Source: Caulobacter endophyticus
Lineage (GTDB): Bacteria > Pseudomonadota > Alphaproteobacteria > Caulobacterales > Caulobacteraceae
NCBI RefSeq assembly: GCF_003116815.1
Contig: NZ_QDKQ01000018.1
Location: forward strand, 1-63,688
Direction: 5' to 3'
DNA length: 63,688 nt
Under the pieces are notes generated by a model. The model worked only from the letters and a program-made list of their open reading frames with translations, was not told where the DNA came from and ran no database searches. The position numbers were made by a program, and so were the translations under genes. Numbering within the stretch: the stretch's first letter is position 1; each line of letters starts with the position of its first letter. Below, one piece after another: positions 44,689 to 54,699 of the stretch.

Positions 44689-47610
44689 ATGTCGTCGTCG
44701 TCCTTGTATGGTTCGCGTGGTCGCAGCCTGCGGGCGGGCTGTTCGCTTGCGGTCCTGATGTCTGCCGCACTGGCGGCCGGGGCGGCGAACGCCCAGGCAA
44801 CGCCTCCGCAGCCCTCCGGCGAGACCACCGAGAACGCCGTGGAAGAGGTGATCGTCACCGGCTTCCGCGAAAGCCTGAAGAGCGCCCTGAACGTCAAGCG
44901 CCAGTCCTCGGGCGTGGTCGACGCCATCAAGGCCGAGGACATCGCCGACTTCCCCGACGCCAACCTCGCCGAGTCGATCCAGCGGGTGCCGGGCGTGTCG
45001 ATCACCCGCGTGGCCGGCGAGGGGCGCACCATCACCGTGCGCGGCCTGCCGCCGAACTTCACCCGCGTGCGCATCAACGGCATGGAGGCGCAGGCCACCA
45101 GCGGCGCCACCACCAGCGACCGCGGCGCGAACCTTGGCCGGGGCTTCGACTTCAACACCTTCGCCTCGGAGCTGTTCAGCGGCATCGCCGTGCGCAAGAC
45201 CGCCCAGGCCGAGGTGATCGAGGGCTCGCTGGGCGCCACGGTCGACCTCGACATCGCCAAGCCCCTCGACCAGAAGGGCCGCACCGTCGTGGTCGGCGGC
45301 TCGCTGGGCTACAACGACCTGTCCGAGAAGATGGACAAGAAGTTCAGCGCCGTGGTCGGCGACCGCTGGGACACCGCCTGGGGCCAGTTCGGGGCCCAGG
45401 CTTCGGTGGCCTGGAGCAAGCGCAAGTTCCTCGAGGACCAGTGGGGCTCGGGCGGCTGGAACCCGGCCACGGTCGACGGCGGTTTCTGCACGCCCGTTGG
45501 CCGCCCGGTGCCGAACCCCGCCTTCAACGCCGCCAACGGCACCGATGCGGCCAACTGCGCCACCGGCGTGCCGCGCCCGGCCGCCAACGATACGCTGTTC
45601 GACCTGGGCAACCGCTCGACCGTGTTCTTCCCGCGCCTGCCGCGCTACGGCCGCTTCCACCACGACCAGGAACGCACGGGCGCGACCCTGGCCCTGCAAT
45701 GGAAGCCCAGCGACCGCACCTCGTTCGGCTTCGACGCGCTCTATTCGAACTATGACGTGGTGCGCGAGGAGAACTGGCTGGAAGGCTTCTCCTTCGCCCG
45801 CGCCATCAGCCAGAACGGCAAGCCGCAGACGGCTATCCGCGAGCTGATCCTGCGCGAGGCCGGAACCAGCCACACCGCCGGGGTCAACAACGGCCTGCCG
45901 GTCTACGACGTGGCCTATGCCCGCTTCGACGGCGTCGACGTGCGGTCCGACACCCAGCACGACGAGTTCCAGAACGTCTTCCAGCAGTACACCTTCAACG
46001 GCAAGCACGAGCTGACCGACAGCATCACCCTCTCGGGCCTCGTCGGCTATTCGAAGTCGGACTACGACCAGCCGATCACCACGACGATCATGTTCCAGCG
46101 TCCCAATACGAGCATGACCATCGACTTCCGCGACGACCGCGACCAGCCGAAGATCACCCACGGTTTCAATGTCGCCGACGCCAGCCAGTACAGCTTCGCC
46201 TCGCCCAACGCCGAGGTGCGGCTGTCGCAGATCTTCACCACCAACATCTACAAGACCGCCGAGCTGAACCTGGCCTGGCGCGTCGATGACGACCTGACCA
46301 TCAAGGTCGGCGCCCACCACCACGAGTTCACCTTCGACACCTCGGCCCGCCAGCGCAGCAACAACTTCCTGGTCCCGACCCTGACCACGGCCCAACTGCA
46401 GGCGGTGACCAAGGTCGTCGACGGTTTTGGCGGCAACGGCATCAAGAAGGACGTCTTCCCGTCCAGCTGGGCGACGATCGACTACGACAAGTTCGTCGAC
46501 AGCCAGAACCTCTACAGCGACAGCGGCATGTACGCCCTGATCCCCAATTACGGCGGCATCCGCCGGGTGGAGGAGAAGGTGACCTCGGCCTATCTGCAGG
46601 CCGACCTGCGGACGGTGATCGGCGGCGTGCCGGTGCGCGGCGACGTGGGCTTCCGCATCGCCCAGACCGACCTTGCGTCGCGCGGCTACCAGATCGGCGC
46701 CACGCCCCAGCAGGTGACCGCCGAGAACAGCTATCACGACGTGCTGCCGTCGCTGAACTTCGCCGTCGACCTGCGCGACGACCTGGTGGTGCGCTTCTCG
46801 GCCGCCAAGGTGGTGTCGCGTCCGGACCTGGGCTTCCTGACCCCCGGCGGCAGCCTGAACCTGACCGGCACCCCGTCGATCGCTTCGGGCAACCCCGACC
46901 TCGACCCGATCCGCGCCACGACGGTGGACCTCGGCGCCGAGTGGTACTTCGCCCCGGGCTCGGTGCTGGGCGTGGGCGTGTTCTACAAGGACATCGCCAC
47001 CTACGTGCAGAACCAGTCCCAGCAGATGACCTTCCGCGAGACCGGCCTGCCGCTGTCGCTGATCGGAACCTCGGGCGTCGATCCCGACAACACCCCGATC
47101 ACGGTCACCCGCCCGGTCAACACCCCTGGCGGCCCGCTGAAGGGCTTCGAGATCAACTACCAGCAGACGTTCACCTTCCTGCCGGGCTTCCTGCGCCATA
47201 CCGGCGCGCTGGTGAACTACACCTATGTCGACTCCCAGATCGACTACTTCCTGGCCGCCGGCGGGGTGACCACCAACGACCTCGTGGGTCTGTCGAAGAA
47301 CGCCTACAACGCCACGCTCTACTACGAGGACAGCAAGCTCAGCGCCCGCGTCTCGGCCTCGTACCGCGACAAGTCGATCGTCGCCCTGCCGGCCAACAAC
47401 CCGCTGCAGGACGTCGAGGGCTACGACGCCAACCTGACCTTCGACATGGCCGCCTCGTACCAGATCAACGACCGCCTGAAGCTGTCGCTGGAGGGGCTGA
47501 ACATCTTCGATCGCTTCAACCGGCAGTTCATCGACTCCGATCGCGACAGCACCTTCGTCTACACCCACACGGGGCGTCAGTTTAACCTGGGGCTTCAGTA
47601 TCGGTTCTAG
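44689..47610 (+). CDS. Large TonB-dependent receptor
   Basis: A 973-residue outer-membrane receptor. Signal peptide to about residue 36 (cleavage after ANA); TonB-box-like VEEVIVTGF; plug with SSGVVDAIKAEDIADFPDAN, LAESIQRVPGVSITR, GRTITVRGLPPNFTRVRINGM and VRKTAQAEVIEGSLGATVDL; barrel to the aromatic end FNLGLQYRF. It belongs to the same broad class as the 12.7-15.9 kb receptor, but sequences differ throughout. The substrate is unknown. AGGAGGGACCT lies just before the ATG. Confidence 0.93.
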   Translation: MSSSSLYGSRGRSLRAGCSLAVLMSAALAAGAANAQATPPQPSGETTENAVEEVIVTGFRESLKSALNVKRQSSGVVDAIKAEDIADFPDANLAESIQRVPGVSITRVAGEGRTITVRGLPPNFTRVRINGMEAQATSGATTSDRGANLGRGFDFNTFASELFSGIAVRKTAQAEVIEGSLGATVDLDIAKPLDQKGRTVVVGGSLGYNDLSEKMDKKFSAVVGDRWDTAWGQFGAQASVAWSKRKFLEDQWGSGGWNPATVDGGFCTPVGRPVPNPAFNAANGTDAANCATGVPRPAANDTLFDLGNRSTVFFPRLPRYGRFHHDQERTGATLALQWKPSDRTSFGFDALYSNYDVVREENWLEGFSFARAISQNGKPQTAIRELILREAGTSHTAGVNNGLPVYDVAYARFDGVDVRSDTQHDEFQNVFQQYTFNGKHELTDSITLSGLVGYSKSDYDQPITTTIMFQRPNTSMTIDFRDDRDQPKITHGFNVADASQYSFASPNAEVRLSQIFTTNIYKTAELNLAWRVDDDLTIKVGAHHHEFTFDTSARQRSNNFLVPTLTTAQLQAVTKVVDGFGGNGIKKDVFPSSWATIDYDKFVDSQNLYSDSGMYALIPNYGGIRRVEEKVTSAYLQADLRTVIGGVPVRGDVGFRIAQTDLASRGYQIGATPQQVTAENSYHDVLPSLNFAVDLRDDLVVRFSAAKVVSRPDLGFLTPGGSLNLTGTPSIASGNPDLDPIRATTVDLGAEWYFAPGSVLGVGVFYKDIATYVQNQSQQMTFRETGLPLSLIGTSGVDPDNTPITVTRPVNTPGGPLKGFEINYQQTFTFLPGFLRHTGALVNYTYVDSQIDYFLAAGGVTTNDLVGLSKNAYNATLYYEDSKLSARVSASYRDKSIVALPANNPLQDVEGYDANLTFDMAASYQINDRLKLSLEGLNIFDRFNRQFIDSDRDSTFVYTHTGRQFNLGLQYRF

Positions 47611-47809
47611 GGTCCGATCCCTCCCTCTGTGGGAAAGGGAGGGCCGCGCCGCGGTGGGAGGGTGAGAGGTTACAGCCTCTCACCGCTTCCATCGTTATTC
47701 CGGAAAGCGTCTGGTGCGTATCGGGGACCCAGGGCCGTCGCACTGCGTCGGCCCCAGGCGTGGTGCTGGATACCTCGAAGCAGTCGCCGGAAACTGCCGA
47801 GAAGGGTGG

Positions 47810-48232
47810 TTAGGAGACTCTGGCTCTGCGCTTGATCAGGGGGCCAGTCGCCAGAATGACCGTAGCTAGCCCGAGCAGGGGCGCTCCGACGAAAAAGGCG
47901 TTGAGCACAAGCTCTGCGAACGCAAACGAGACGAGACCGGGCGGCGCAAATGTAAGTCCGAGCAGCCCACCGCACCCAAGAAGCGAGAGTAGCGACATTA
48001 GCCTGAGGCCAGAAACGTTGCTGGCTGTCCGCGACGCAGAATTCCAAGCCAGCAGTGCCCCGGCCGTTAGCGAGATCACGCCCAGCGGCAAACCTATCCC
48101 TAGAAAGACAAGCTCGGGATACGACTCAGAGGGCCGCCCCTGAAACTGCCAAACAAGAGGCGTCAGGCCTAGCACCGCCATTAACGCGAACGCCGCCAAG
48201 CCGACCCAGAATGCCATAGTCCGAGCGTTCAC
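47810..48232 (-). CDS. Small polytopic membrane protein
   Basis: A 140-residue protein with four hydrophobic helices (about 7-24, 39-60, 73-92 and 103-130) and a basic end (LIKRRARVS). It shows no family signature I recognise. The GTG at 48232 is used because GAGGG lies 7 bases upstream; a longer frame to 48427 has an arginine/leucine-rich, shadow-like N-terminus. The surrounding DNA is less GC-rich than average and poor in genes. Confidence 0.5.
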   Translation of the reverse strand: MNARTMAFWVGLAAFALMAVLGLTPLVWQFQGRPSESYPELVFLGIGLPLGVISLTAGALLAWNSASRTASNVSGLRLMSLLSLLGCGGLLGLTFAPPGLVSFAFAELVLNAFFVGAPLLGLATVILATGPLIKRRARVS

Positions 48233-48720
48233 CTTTGAGCCCTCACGAAGCGCAATCGTGGGCGAGGTTTCCAATGTCCGCAACGGGTCGATCTCGCCCG
48301 TTGGCCGGGTGGGCGAAATGTCCGCTTCCTGGAGGTCCGCCAGCGGCAGCAATCGGCGCGAACCGGCCAGCGATGCAGACCTCCGGCTCGGCAGAGAAGG
48401 GTGGTGAACCGACCTTCCCAATGCCACACTGCATCGGTGTGGTGGAGGGCAGAGGAAGCCTGAAAGGGCGCCAGAGGGTAATGCTGACCGCGCCCAGGGA
48501 CTTGGGCACCGCCCGCGTTAAGCCTATGCGCGGGCCTTAGCTCCACCGCACACCAATTGCCGCCATGGGTCGAGTGCGCAAATAGGCGCCCGCGCCGAAG
48601 CCGGAAGCAGCGGCTGCTCCGGGCCCGACAGCTTGGCGCGGACTGACCAACTCGCGTGGCGCCAGCTTAGGCCCGCGGTGCGCCTCGCACCCTCCCGCGC
48701 CTGCGATGGGCCCCTCTCTC
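48233..48720. other. Gene-poor stretch upstream of pth
   Basis: No credible gene is seen. A hairpin (GCCCGCG 48511-48517 / CGCGGGC 48529-48535) may end the transcript of pth, which runs on the reverse strand. The rest looks like degraded or regulatory DNA. Confidence 0.5.
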
Positions 48721-49332
48721 CTACTCCCGGGGCTTCTTCGGGTCGGCCTTGGGGGAGGGGGCCAGGCGCAGCACTTCGGCCTGGTAGCGCTCGTCGTCGC
48801 CGGCGGCGGCGAAGGGCAGGGCGTCGGTCACCGCGTCCAGCAGCGGGTCCAGCCACTGGTGCTCGACCTTGTGGAAGTCGCCCAGCACGTAGTGCATGAC
48901 CATGGCCTTGTCGCCGGGATGGCCCACGCCGATGCGGCCGCGGCGGAAGGCGTCGCCGATCTGGCTGGTCACCGAGCGGATGCCGTTGTTGCCCGCCGCC
49001 CCGCCGCCGGCCTTCATCCGGAAACGGCCTGGCGCGATGTCGATCTCGTCGTGGAAGACGATGACGTCGGCCGGCGTGAGCTTGAAGAACTTCATCGCCT
49101 CGCCCACGGCGCGGCCGGCCTCGTTGTAATAGGTCTTGGGCTTGAGCAGCAGCAGCTTGACCGGGCCGTTCGGGGTGTCGACCTGGCCCTCGCAGGCCAG
49201 CCCCTGGAAGCGCGCGCGCCAGGGCGTCGTGCCCCACTTCCGCGCGATGGCGTCGACGGCCATGAAGCCGACGTTGTGGCGGTTCTTCTCGTACTTGGGC
49301 TCGGGGTTACCGAGGCCGGCGAGGATCAGCAT
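48721..49332 (-). CDS. pth: Peptidyl-tRNA hydrolase
   Basis: A 203-residue enzyme that frees stalled peptidyl-tRNA. Motifs: LAGLGNPEPKYEKNRHNVGF (catalytic His and Asn region), KPKTYYNEAGRAVG, HDEIDIAPGRFRMKAGGGAAGNNGIRS and GVGHPG. The length is slightly longer than E. coli Pth, with an extra basic tail (PSPKADPKKPRE). It lies 91 bases after rplY on the same strand, a frequent bacterial pairing, but a terminator-like hairpin separates them. Confidence 0.96.
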   Translation of the reverse strand: MLILAGLGNPEPKYEKNRHNVGFMAVDAIARKWGTTPWRARFQGLACEGQVDTPNGPVKLLLLKPKTYYNEAGRAVGEAMKFFKLTPADVIVFHDEIDIAPGRFRMKAGGGAAGNNGIRSVTSQIGDAFRRGRIGVGHPGDKAMVMHYVLGDFHKVEHQWLDPLLDAVTDALPFAAAGDDERYQAEVLRLAPSPKADPKKPRE

Positions 49333-49362
49333 CGCTCGGTGCTCACGTACTCAAAACGAAAA

Positions 49363-49386
49363 CGGGCGGACCCGAAGGCCCGCCCG
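49363..49386 (-). terminator. Hairpin between rplY and pth
   Basis: CGGGCGG / CCGCCCG arms lie between the two genes. On the reverse strand they are followed by a T-rich run (TTTTCGTTTTG), so it may end or attenuate the rplY transcript before pth. Confidence 0.6.
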
Positions 49387-49423
49387 CTTCCTAGATCAGT
49401 TCGGTCGGAAGACCGAGCCCGGA

Positions 49424-50023
49424 TCAGCCTTCGACGGTGGTGTCGCCGGCGTCCGACTGGGCCGAGGCCGAGGCCTTCAGGGTCGCGATCACGAAGTCGC
49501 GCTCGACGGCCGGCTTCACGCCTTCCGGCAGCTTCACTTCCGAGATGCGGATGGTGTCGCCGATGTCGTGCGAGGCCAGGTCGATGACCAGCTCTTCGGG
49601 GATCTGGTCGGCCGGGCAGGCCAGCTCGACGGTGTGACGGATCACTTCCAGCGAACCGCCCTTCTTCAGGCCGACCGAGGTTTCGTGGTTCTTGAAGTGC
49701 ACCGGCACTTCGATCTTGATCAGCTGGTGCTCGCTGACGCGGTACAGGTCGAAGTGGATCGGCTCGTCGGTGACCGGGTGGAACTGGATCGACTTGGCGA
49801 TGACCGATTGCTTCTCTTCGCCGTGCTGCAGCGTGACCAGGTGGCCGAGCAGCTTGCCGGTGTAGAGAGCCTTGCGGAATTCGTTCGACTTCACCGCGAC
49901 GTTCACGGGATCCTTGTCGCCGCCGTACAGGACGCCCGGGACCAGGCCGGCGCGGCGGGTTTCGCGAGCGCCGCCGGTGCCGGCGCGTTCACGGATTTCG
50001 ACTTTCAGGGTGATCTCGGCCAT
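49424..50023 (-). CDS. rplY: 50S ribosomal protein L25 (Ctc form)
   Basis: A 199-residue protein of the long CTC-type: N-terminal 5S-rRNA-binding domain (EITLKVEIRERAGTGGARETRRAGLVPGVLYGG; FHPVTDEPIHFDLYRV) and the C-terminal beta domain (VPVHFKNHETSVGLKKGGSLEVI; VIDLASHDIGDTIRISEVKLPEGV). It binds 5S rRNA in the large subunit and is linked to stress in some bacteria. It heads the pth-containing pair. Confidence 0.95.
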   Translation of the reverse strand: MAEITLKVEIRERAGTGGARETRRAGLVPGVLYGGDKDPVNVAVKSNEFRKALYTGKLLGHLVTLQHGEEKQSVIAKSIQFHPVTDEPIHFDLYRVSEHQLIKIEVPVHFKNHETSVGLKKGGSLEVIRHTVELACPADQIPEELVIDLASHDIGDTIRISEVKLPEGVKPAVERDFVIATLKASASAQSDAGDTTVEG

Positions 50024-50130
50024 GTGTGTTCTCTCTTGAGGGCCCATGCCCTCGGAATGCGAAATCGCCGCACAGGACCGGATTGCCCCGCTCGGTCGAC
50101 GTTTTCAGGAGGGCGCCCAATACACGAAGA

Positions 50131-50156
50131 GGGCCGCCGGTGCAATCCGGCGGCCC
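50131..50156 (-). terminator. Terminator of the proline-rich lipoprotein gene
   Basis: A perfect 10-bp stem (GGGCCGCCGG / CCGGCGGCCC) with a 6-base loop, 28 bases after the stop, with TTTC on the forward side. Confidence 0.6.
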
Positions 50157-50183
50157 TTTCGCTGTCAGCCGGGGATGGCTGGA

Positions 50184-51302
50184 TCAGGCTTTCTTCTTCT
50201 TCACGGCCGCGGGCTTGGCGGTCGTCTTCTTCTTGGCGGTCGGCTTTTCCGGCGGCGGCGGGGGCGGCGGCTCGTAGGGCATCGGCGCGCCCGAGGCCTT
50301 GATGACGCAGGCGCCGGTGTCGATCATGATGTGCTGGCCCAGGCAGAAGATGTCCTCGTAGTGCGGCTTGGACACGGCCAGGCACTGGTAGAGGTTCAGC
50401 TTGGCCATGTTCAGGCACGAGGCGCTGTTGGGCTCGGCCATGATGGCGTCGATGGTGGCCAGGTTCTCGTCGCCGGCGGCGCCCAGGGCGGCCAGGGCGG
50501 CCACGGCCAGGCTGCGGATCACCATCGGGCGGTAGGGCGGCGGAGCCGAGCGCGGACCGGCCGGGGCGGCCGTCGCGTCGAGGGCGGCGTCGATGTTGGC
50601 GGCGGGCGCGGGGGCGGCGGCCGGGGCGGCGACCGTCGTCAGAGCGGCCTGCTGCAGCTGGACCACGTCGGCGGTGTCGGCCAGGGCCGGGATCGCCGAG
50701 GCGGTCTTGGCATAGGCCAGGCGGCCGTCGCGATCGGTGACGAAGCCCTTCGACCACGCCACGCGCTGCACGTCGTAGGCCGACTGCTTCACCTTCTTGC
50801 CGGCCTGGTAGACCTTGAGGCCGTCGGCGCCGAGCGTGTCGATGATGCGGGCGGCGGCGGTGTCGCTGCCCTTGAAGCCGACGGCGTAGGCCGGGTCGGC
50901 GATCAGCTGGTGGATCACCTGCTGGCGTTGGGCCGGATCGGCGGCGAAGGCGCGCACCGAAGCCACGAACGTGGGATCCTGAAGGGCCAGCACCGCGCCG
51001 TACGACATGGCGCCGCTGAGGAAGTGCTTCTGCTCGTAGCCGACGCCGACCTTCAGCGAGGCCTGGATCTGCTCACCGTTCTGGAAGTTGGCGTCGATGG
51101 CCCCGGCGCGGTGCATGTAGCCGCGGAAGGCGCTGGCGCGCTCGACGATCTTGCTCGACAGGGTGATGGGCGGCGGGGCCGGCGGGGCCTGGACGACAGG
51201 CGGGGCGGGCGGCGCGGGAGGCGTGGAGCAGCTGGCCAGGACCGAGGCCGCGGCGAGCGCGACGGCCGTTATCGCGGCGCGCGGACGCAGGTTGAAAAGC
51301 AT
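50184..51302 (-). CDS. Lipoprotein with helical body and lysine-rich tail
   Basis: A 372-residue protein. A lipoprotein signal (AAITAVALAAASVLASC) leads to a Pro/Ala linker and a long mostly helical body (SKIVERASAFRGYMHRAGAIDANFQ; QVIHQLIADPAYAVGF). A second Ala/Pro linker (AAPAPAANIDAAL) precedes a region with four cysteines (ASCLNMAKLNLYQCLAV; DIFCLGQHIMIDTGACVI) and a Pro/Lys tail (KKKTTAKPAAVKKKKA). The tail may contact peptidoglycan or membrane. It looks like a Caulobacterales-specific envelope protein; I do not recognise a function. The ATG at 51302 fits the lipoprotein signal. Confidence 0.75.
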   Translation of the reverse strand: MLFNLRPRAAITAVALAAASVLASCSTPPAPPAPPVVQAPPAPPPITLSSKIVERASAFRGYMHRAGAIDANFQNGEQIQASLKVGVGYEQKHFLSGAMSYGAVLALQDPTFVASVRAFAADPAQRQQVIHQLIADPAYAVGFKGSDTAAARIIDTLGADGLKVYQAGKKVKQSAYDVQRVAWSKGFVTDRDGRLAYAKTASAIPALADTADVVQLQQAALTTVAAPAAAPAPAANIDAALDATAAPAGPRSAPPPYRPMVIRSLAVAALAALGAAGDENLATIDAIMAEPNSASCLNMAKLNLYQCLAVSKPHYEDIFCLGQHIMIDTGACVIKASGAPMPYEPPPPPPPEKPTAKKKTTAKPAAVKKKKA

Positions 51303-51524
51303 GCTGACGACATCCCCGTATGACTGGAACCGGCTTAACATCGCCGACGGGCGACATTGTGACAGTCAGTCCGTTAACCAGACTTTGACAAGCGGGGCTA
51401 TGAGACGATTTCCGCGAGAGCGCGGATTCCGTTGGATATTTCGCCGACGGAAAATGTGGCGCCGATGTGGCGGCGCGGCGGTTGGGGTTAACGCGGGGGC
51501 GTTTTGGGCGCTCGGTCCCCATAA

Positions 51525-51624
51525 CCGTAAAACCCCCGCGAAAGCGGGGGCCTAGGCTTTTTCTGAAACACGCGGCGCTCGACGATAAAACGCCTGGGTC
51601 CCCGCTTTCGCGGGGATTTTACGG
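51525..51624. repeat. Long inverted repeat element, about 100 bp
   Basis: Arms of 33 bases (51525-51557 and 51592-51624) are inverted copies with about four mismatches, each itself holding a hairpin (CCCCGCGAAAGCGGGG). The element lies just after the prs stop and can act as a terminator. It resembles a small palindromic mobile unit. Confidence 0.7.
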
Positions 51625-51638
51625 ATAGAGGAAGTAGA

Positions 51639-52577
<939 letters not shown>

Positions 52578-52702
52578 GTTGGATTCTCGGTGGGGGGACG
52601 CCGTTGCCGGGCCTTCTAGCAGCGATCCGCCCGGGGGCAATCCTCTTAAGGCCCCAGGTTGCGCTTCGTGAACGTTTCGTGTCGTTCAGGCCGCAGCTTC
52701 AG

Positions 52703-52728
52703 GATCCTCCCCCTTCAGGGGGAGGATC
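52703..52728 (-). terminator. Hairpin after pgeF
   Basis: GATCCTCCCCC / GGGGGAGGATC pair around a 4-base loop, 5 bases from the pgeF stop. It is a minimal form of one composite-repeat arm acting as a terminator-like hairpin. Confidence 0.55.
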
Positions 52729-52732
52729 TCTT

Positions 52733-53518
52733 TCACCCCTCCAGCATGATCGCCGATAGCAGCCGGCCGTAGTCCTTCTGGCCGTTCAGCACCGCGCGGC
52801 GGTTGGAGAAGAAGTGCTCGTCCTCGGCGCAGGTGTCTCGGCCGATCCATTCGCGCCGTTCGATGCCGGCCGTCTCGATGCGGTCGAGCACGAAGGCGGG
52901 CAGGTCGAAATAGCGCTTGTCGTCGCTCTTGCCCGGCTTGAAGAACCGCTTGGAGCCGGGGCAGTCGGCCTCGAACCTGGCGAAGAACTCGAGGCCCACT
53001 TCGTAGGAGTCCGGGCCGATGCAGGGGCCGACGGCGGCGACCATGCGTTCGGGGCGGGCGCCCAGCTCGACCATGGAATCGACGGCGGCCTGCACCACCC
53101 CGTCCAGAGCCCCGCGCCAGCCGGCGTGGGCGGCGGCCACCACGCGCGCCTCCGGATCGACGATCAGCACCGGGGCGCAGTCGGCGTGCAGCGCGCCGCA
53201 GACCACGCCCGGCGTCTTGCTGACCACGGCGTCGCCCTGTGGGCGGGCGTCGCCCCATGAGCCGTCGGCGACGATGGCGATGGTCGAGTGGATCTGGAAG
53301 CAGGTGTTGAGGTCTGCGCGGTCGACGCCGAACCAGCCGGCGGCGCGGGCGCGGTTCTCGATCACGTCGGCCGGTTCGTCCTGGCTGCCGCGCCCGACGT
53401 TGAGGCTGTCGTACAGACCCCGCGAGACGCCGCCGTTGCGGGTGAAGAAGGCGTGGCGCAGACCGGGCACGGACGCCAGCAGGGGCGACTGGACGGTGGG
53501 GAGCTTGGGCTTGGTCAT
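52733..53518 (-). CDS. pgeF: Laccase-domain purine nucleosidase/peptidoglycan editing factor (YfiH family)
   Basis: A 261-residue protein of the YfiH/PgeF family: HAFFTRNGGVSRGLYDSLNVG, CFQIHSTIAIV, GVVCGALHADCAPVLIVD, AAAHAGWRGALDGV and GPCIGPDSYEVG. The conserved His and Cys residues form the copper/zinc-type site. Bacterial PgeF corrects peptidoglycan precursors, and related proteins act on nucleosides. Its ATG overlaps the stop of the methyltransferase gene (ATGA), the last gene of an lgt-midA-pgeF operon. Confidence 0.92.
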   Translation of the reverse strand: MTKPKLPTVQSPLLASVPGLRHAFFTRNGGVSRGLYDSLNVGRGSQDEPADVIENRARAAGWFGVDRADLNTCFQIHSTIAIVADGSWGDARPQGDAVVSKTPGVVCGALHADCAPVLIVDPEARVVAAAHAGWRGALDGVVQAAVDSMVELGARPERMVAAVGPCIGPDSYEVGLEFFARFEADCPGSKRFFKPGKSDDKRYFDLPAFVLDRIETAGIERREWIGRDTCAEDEHFFSNRRAVLNGQKDYGRLLSAIMLEG

Positions 53519-54699
53519 GCCTCGTCCTCGAAGAGCGGGGGATTGAGCCCCGGCGCGCTCAGGCACGCGACCTTGAACAGATCGCCCATCTGCGCCGCTC
53601 CGGTCAGGCGATCAAGCTGTCTTGCGAGGGTGTCGGCGCGATCGGGGCGGGCGGCGGCCAGGGCCTGGGCCCGCGCCTCGATCCCGAGCGCCCGCAGGAA
53701 GTCGCCCTGGCCGATCACCGGCGGCGCGGCGGCGCCGGCCTGCCGGGCCGCGTCCAGCACCGAAGGGAAGTCGGCCCAGACGGTCAGGTCGGCCTGGCCG
53801 GGGTTATCGAGAGGCCCTTCCTTCTGGTGGGCGCGCAAGGCCTGCAGGGTGTCGCCGGCCTCGGGCGCTGCCCGGCCGTAGTCGATCAGCAGCGCCGCCC
53901 CGCCGTCACGGGCCAGCCGATGGCCGAGTTCCGAGCCCAGCGCCGCCTGGGCCGGCGAGGATTCGAGGATGGCGCCGGCGGGAAGGTCCTCCCCCCATGG
54001 GGGAGGTGTCGGCGAAGCCGACGGAGGGGGGAGTGACTTCAGAATGTCCGACGCGGCGGCTGAAACCGCCCCCCCTCCGGCCCTCCGGGCCGCCTCCCCC
54101 AGAGGGGGAGGAGAAAGCGAGCGCAGCCCGAACGCCAGTTCGCCGTCCTCGCCCAGGCCCACGACCCGTTCGGCCCAGCCGCCCTCGGTCTTCACAAACT
54201 GCCGGGCGGGCAGGCAGTCGAGCAGTTCGTTGGCGACCAGCAGCAGGGGGGCGTCGGCCGGCACCTCTTCTAGCCGTCCGGCCCAGCTCACCGAAACGCC
54301 CGCCAGCTTGTCCTTCTGCGCCGCGCGCAGCACCGGCGAGACCTCGACCAGCCACAGGTCGGCGGCCTCCAGGAAGGCGGGCAGCAGGCGGGCGGCGCGC
54401 AGGACGTCGCTCATCAGGGTCCCGTCGCCGGGGCCCATCTCGACCAGGCGGAACGGCGCGGGGCGGCCCATGCGGTCCCAGGTCTCCATCAGCCACAGGC
54501 CGATGAGCTCGCCGAACATCTGGCTGACGCCCGGCGCGGTGATGAAATCGCCTTCCGAGCCCAGGGCCGGGCGGTTGGCGTAGTAACCGTCGCGCGGATC
54601 ATGCAGGCAGCGGGTGAAGTATTCAGGGACGCTGATCGGGCCGTCCTGGGCGATCTGAGCCTTGAGGCGGCCCAGCAGCGCGGGTTCTCGCAGGCTCAA
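53515..54699 (-). CDS. MidA/NDUFAF7-like SAM-dependent methyltransferase carrying an in-frame repeat
   Basis: A 394-residue protein: DGPISVPEYFTRCLHDPRDGYY and ALGSEGDFITAPGVSQMFGELIGLWL at the N-terminus, then LVEMGPGDGTLMSDVLRAARLLP (SAM site) and LLLVANELLDCLPARQFVKTEGGW. These are hallmarks of the family that assists respiratory complex I by arginine methylation. About residues 195-240 (LSPPPLGEAARRAGGGA ... LPPPSASPTPPPWGED) are foreign: they are encoded by a composite intergenic repeat. The family sequence resumes at QAALGSELGHRLARDGGAALLIDYG. The TTG start at 54699 overlaps the lgt stop (TTGA). Confidence 0.88.
   Translation of the reverse strand: MSLREPALLGRLKAQIAQDGPISVPEYFTRCLHDPRDGYYANRPALGSEGDFITAPGVSQMFGELIGLWLMETWDRMGRPAPFRLVEMGPGDGTLMSDVLRAARLLPAFLEAADLWLVEVSPVLRAAQKDKLAGVSVSWAGRLEEVPADAPLLLVANELLDCLPARQFVKTEGGWAERVVGLGEDGELAFGLRSLSPPPLGEAARRAGGGAVSAAASDILKSLPPPSASPTPPPWGEDLPAGAILESSPAQAALGSELGHRLARDGGAALLIDYGRAAPEAGDTLQALRAHQKEGPLDNPGQADLTVWADFPSVLDAARQAGAAAPPVIGQGDFLRALGIEARAQALAAARPDRADTLARQLDRLTGAAQMGDLFKVACLSAPGLNPPLFEDEA
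53978..54117. repeat. Composite repeat, copy 7, inside a coding sequence
   Basis: Arms CCCCCCATGGGGGAGGTGTC and GCCTCCCCCAGAGGGGGAGG with the GTTTCAGC core (reverse strand) match the intergenic copies, but this one lies inside the methyltransferase gene and preserves the frame. Confidence 0.85.

Noticed and set aside
44560..47568. A 1,002-codon reverse frame opposite the third receptor
   Set aside because: Same mirror effect; the forward frame has signal peptide, plug and barrel.
48235..48540. A 101-codon forward frame upstream of pth
   Set aside because: No ribosome site or recognisable domain, and an amino-acid mix typical of random GC-rich frames.
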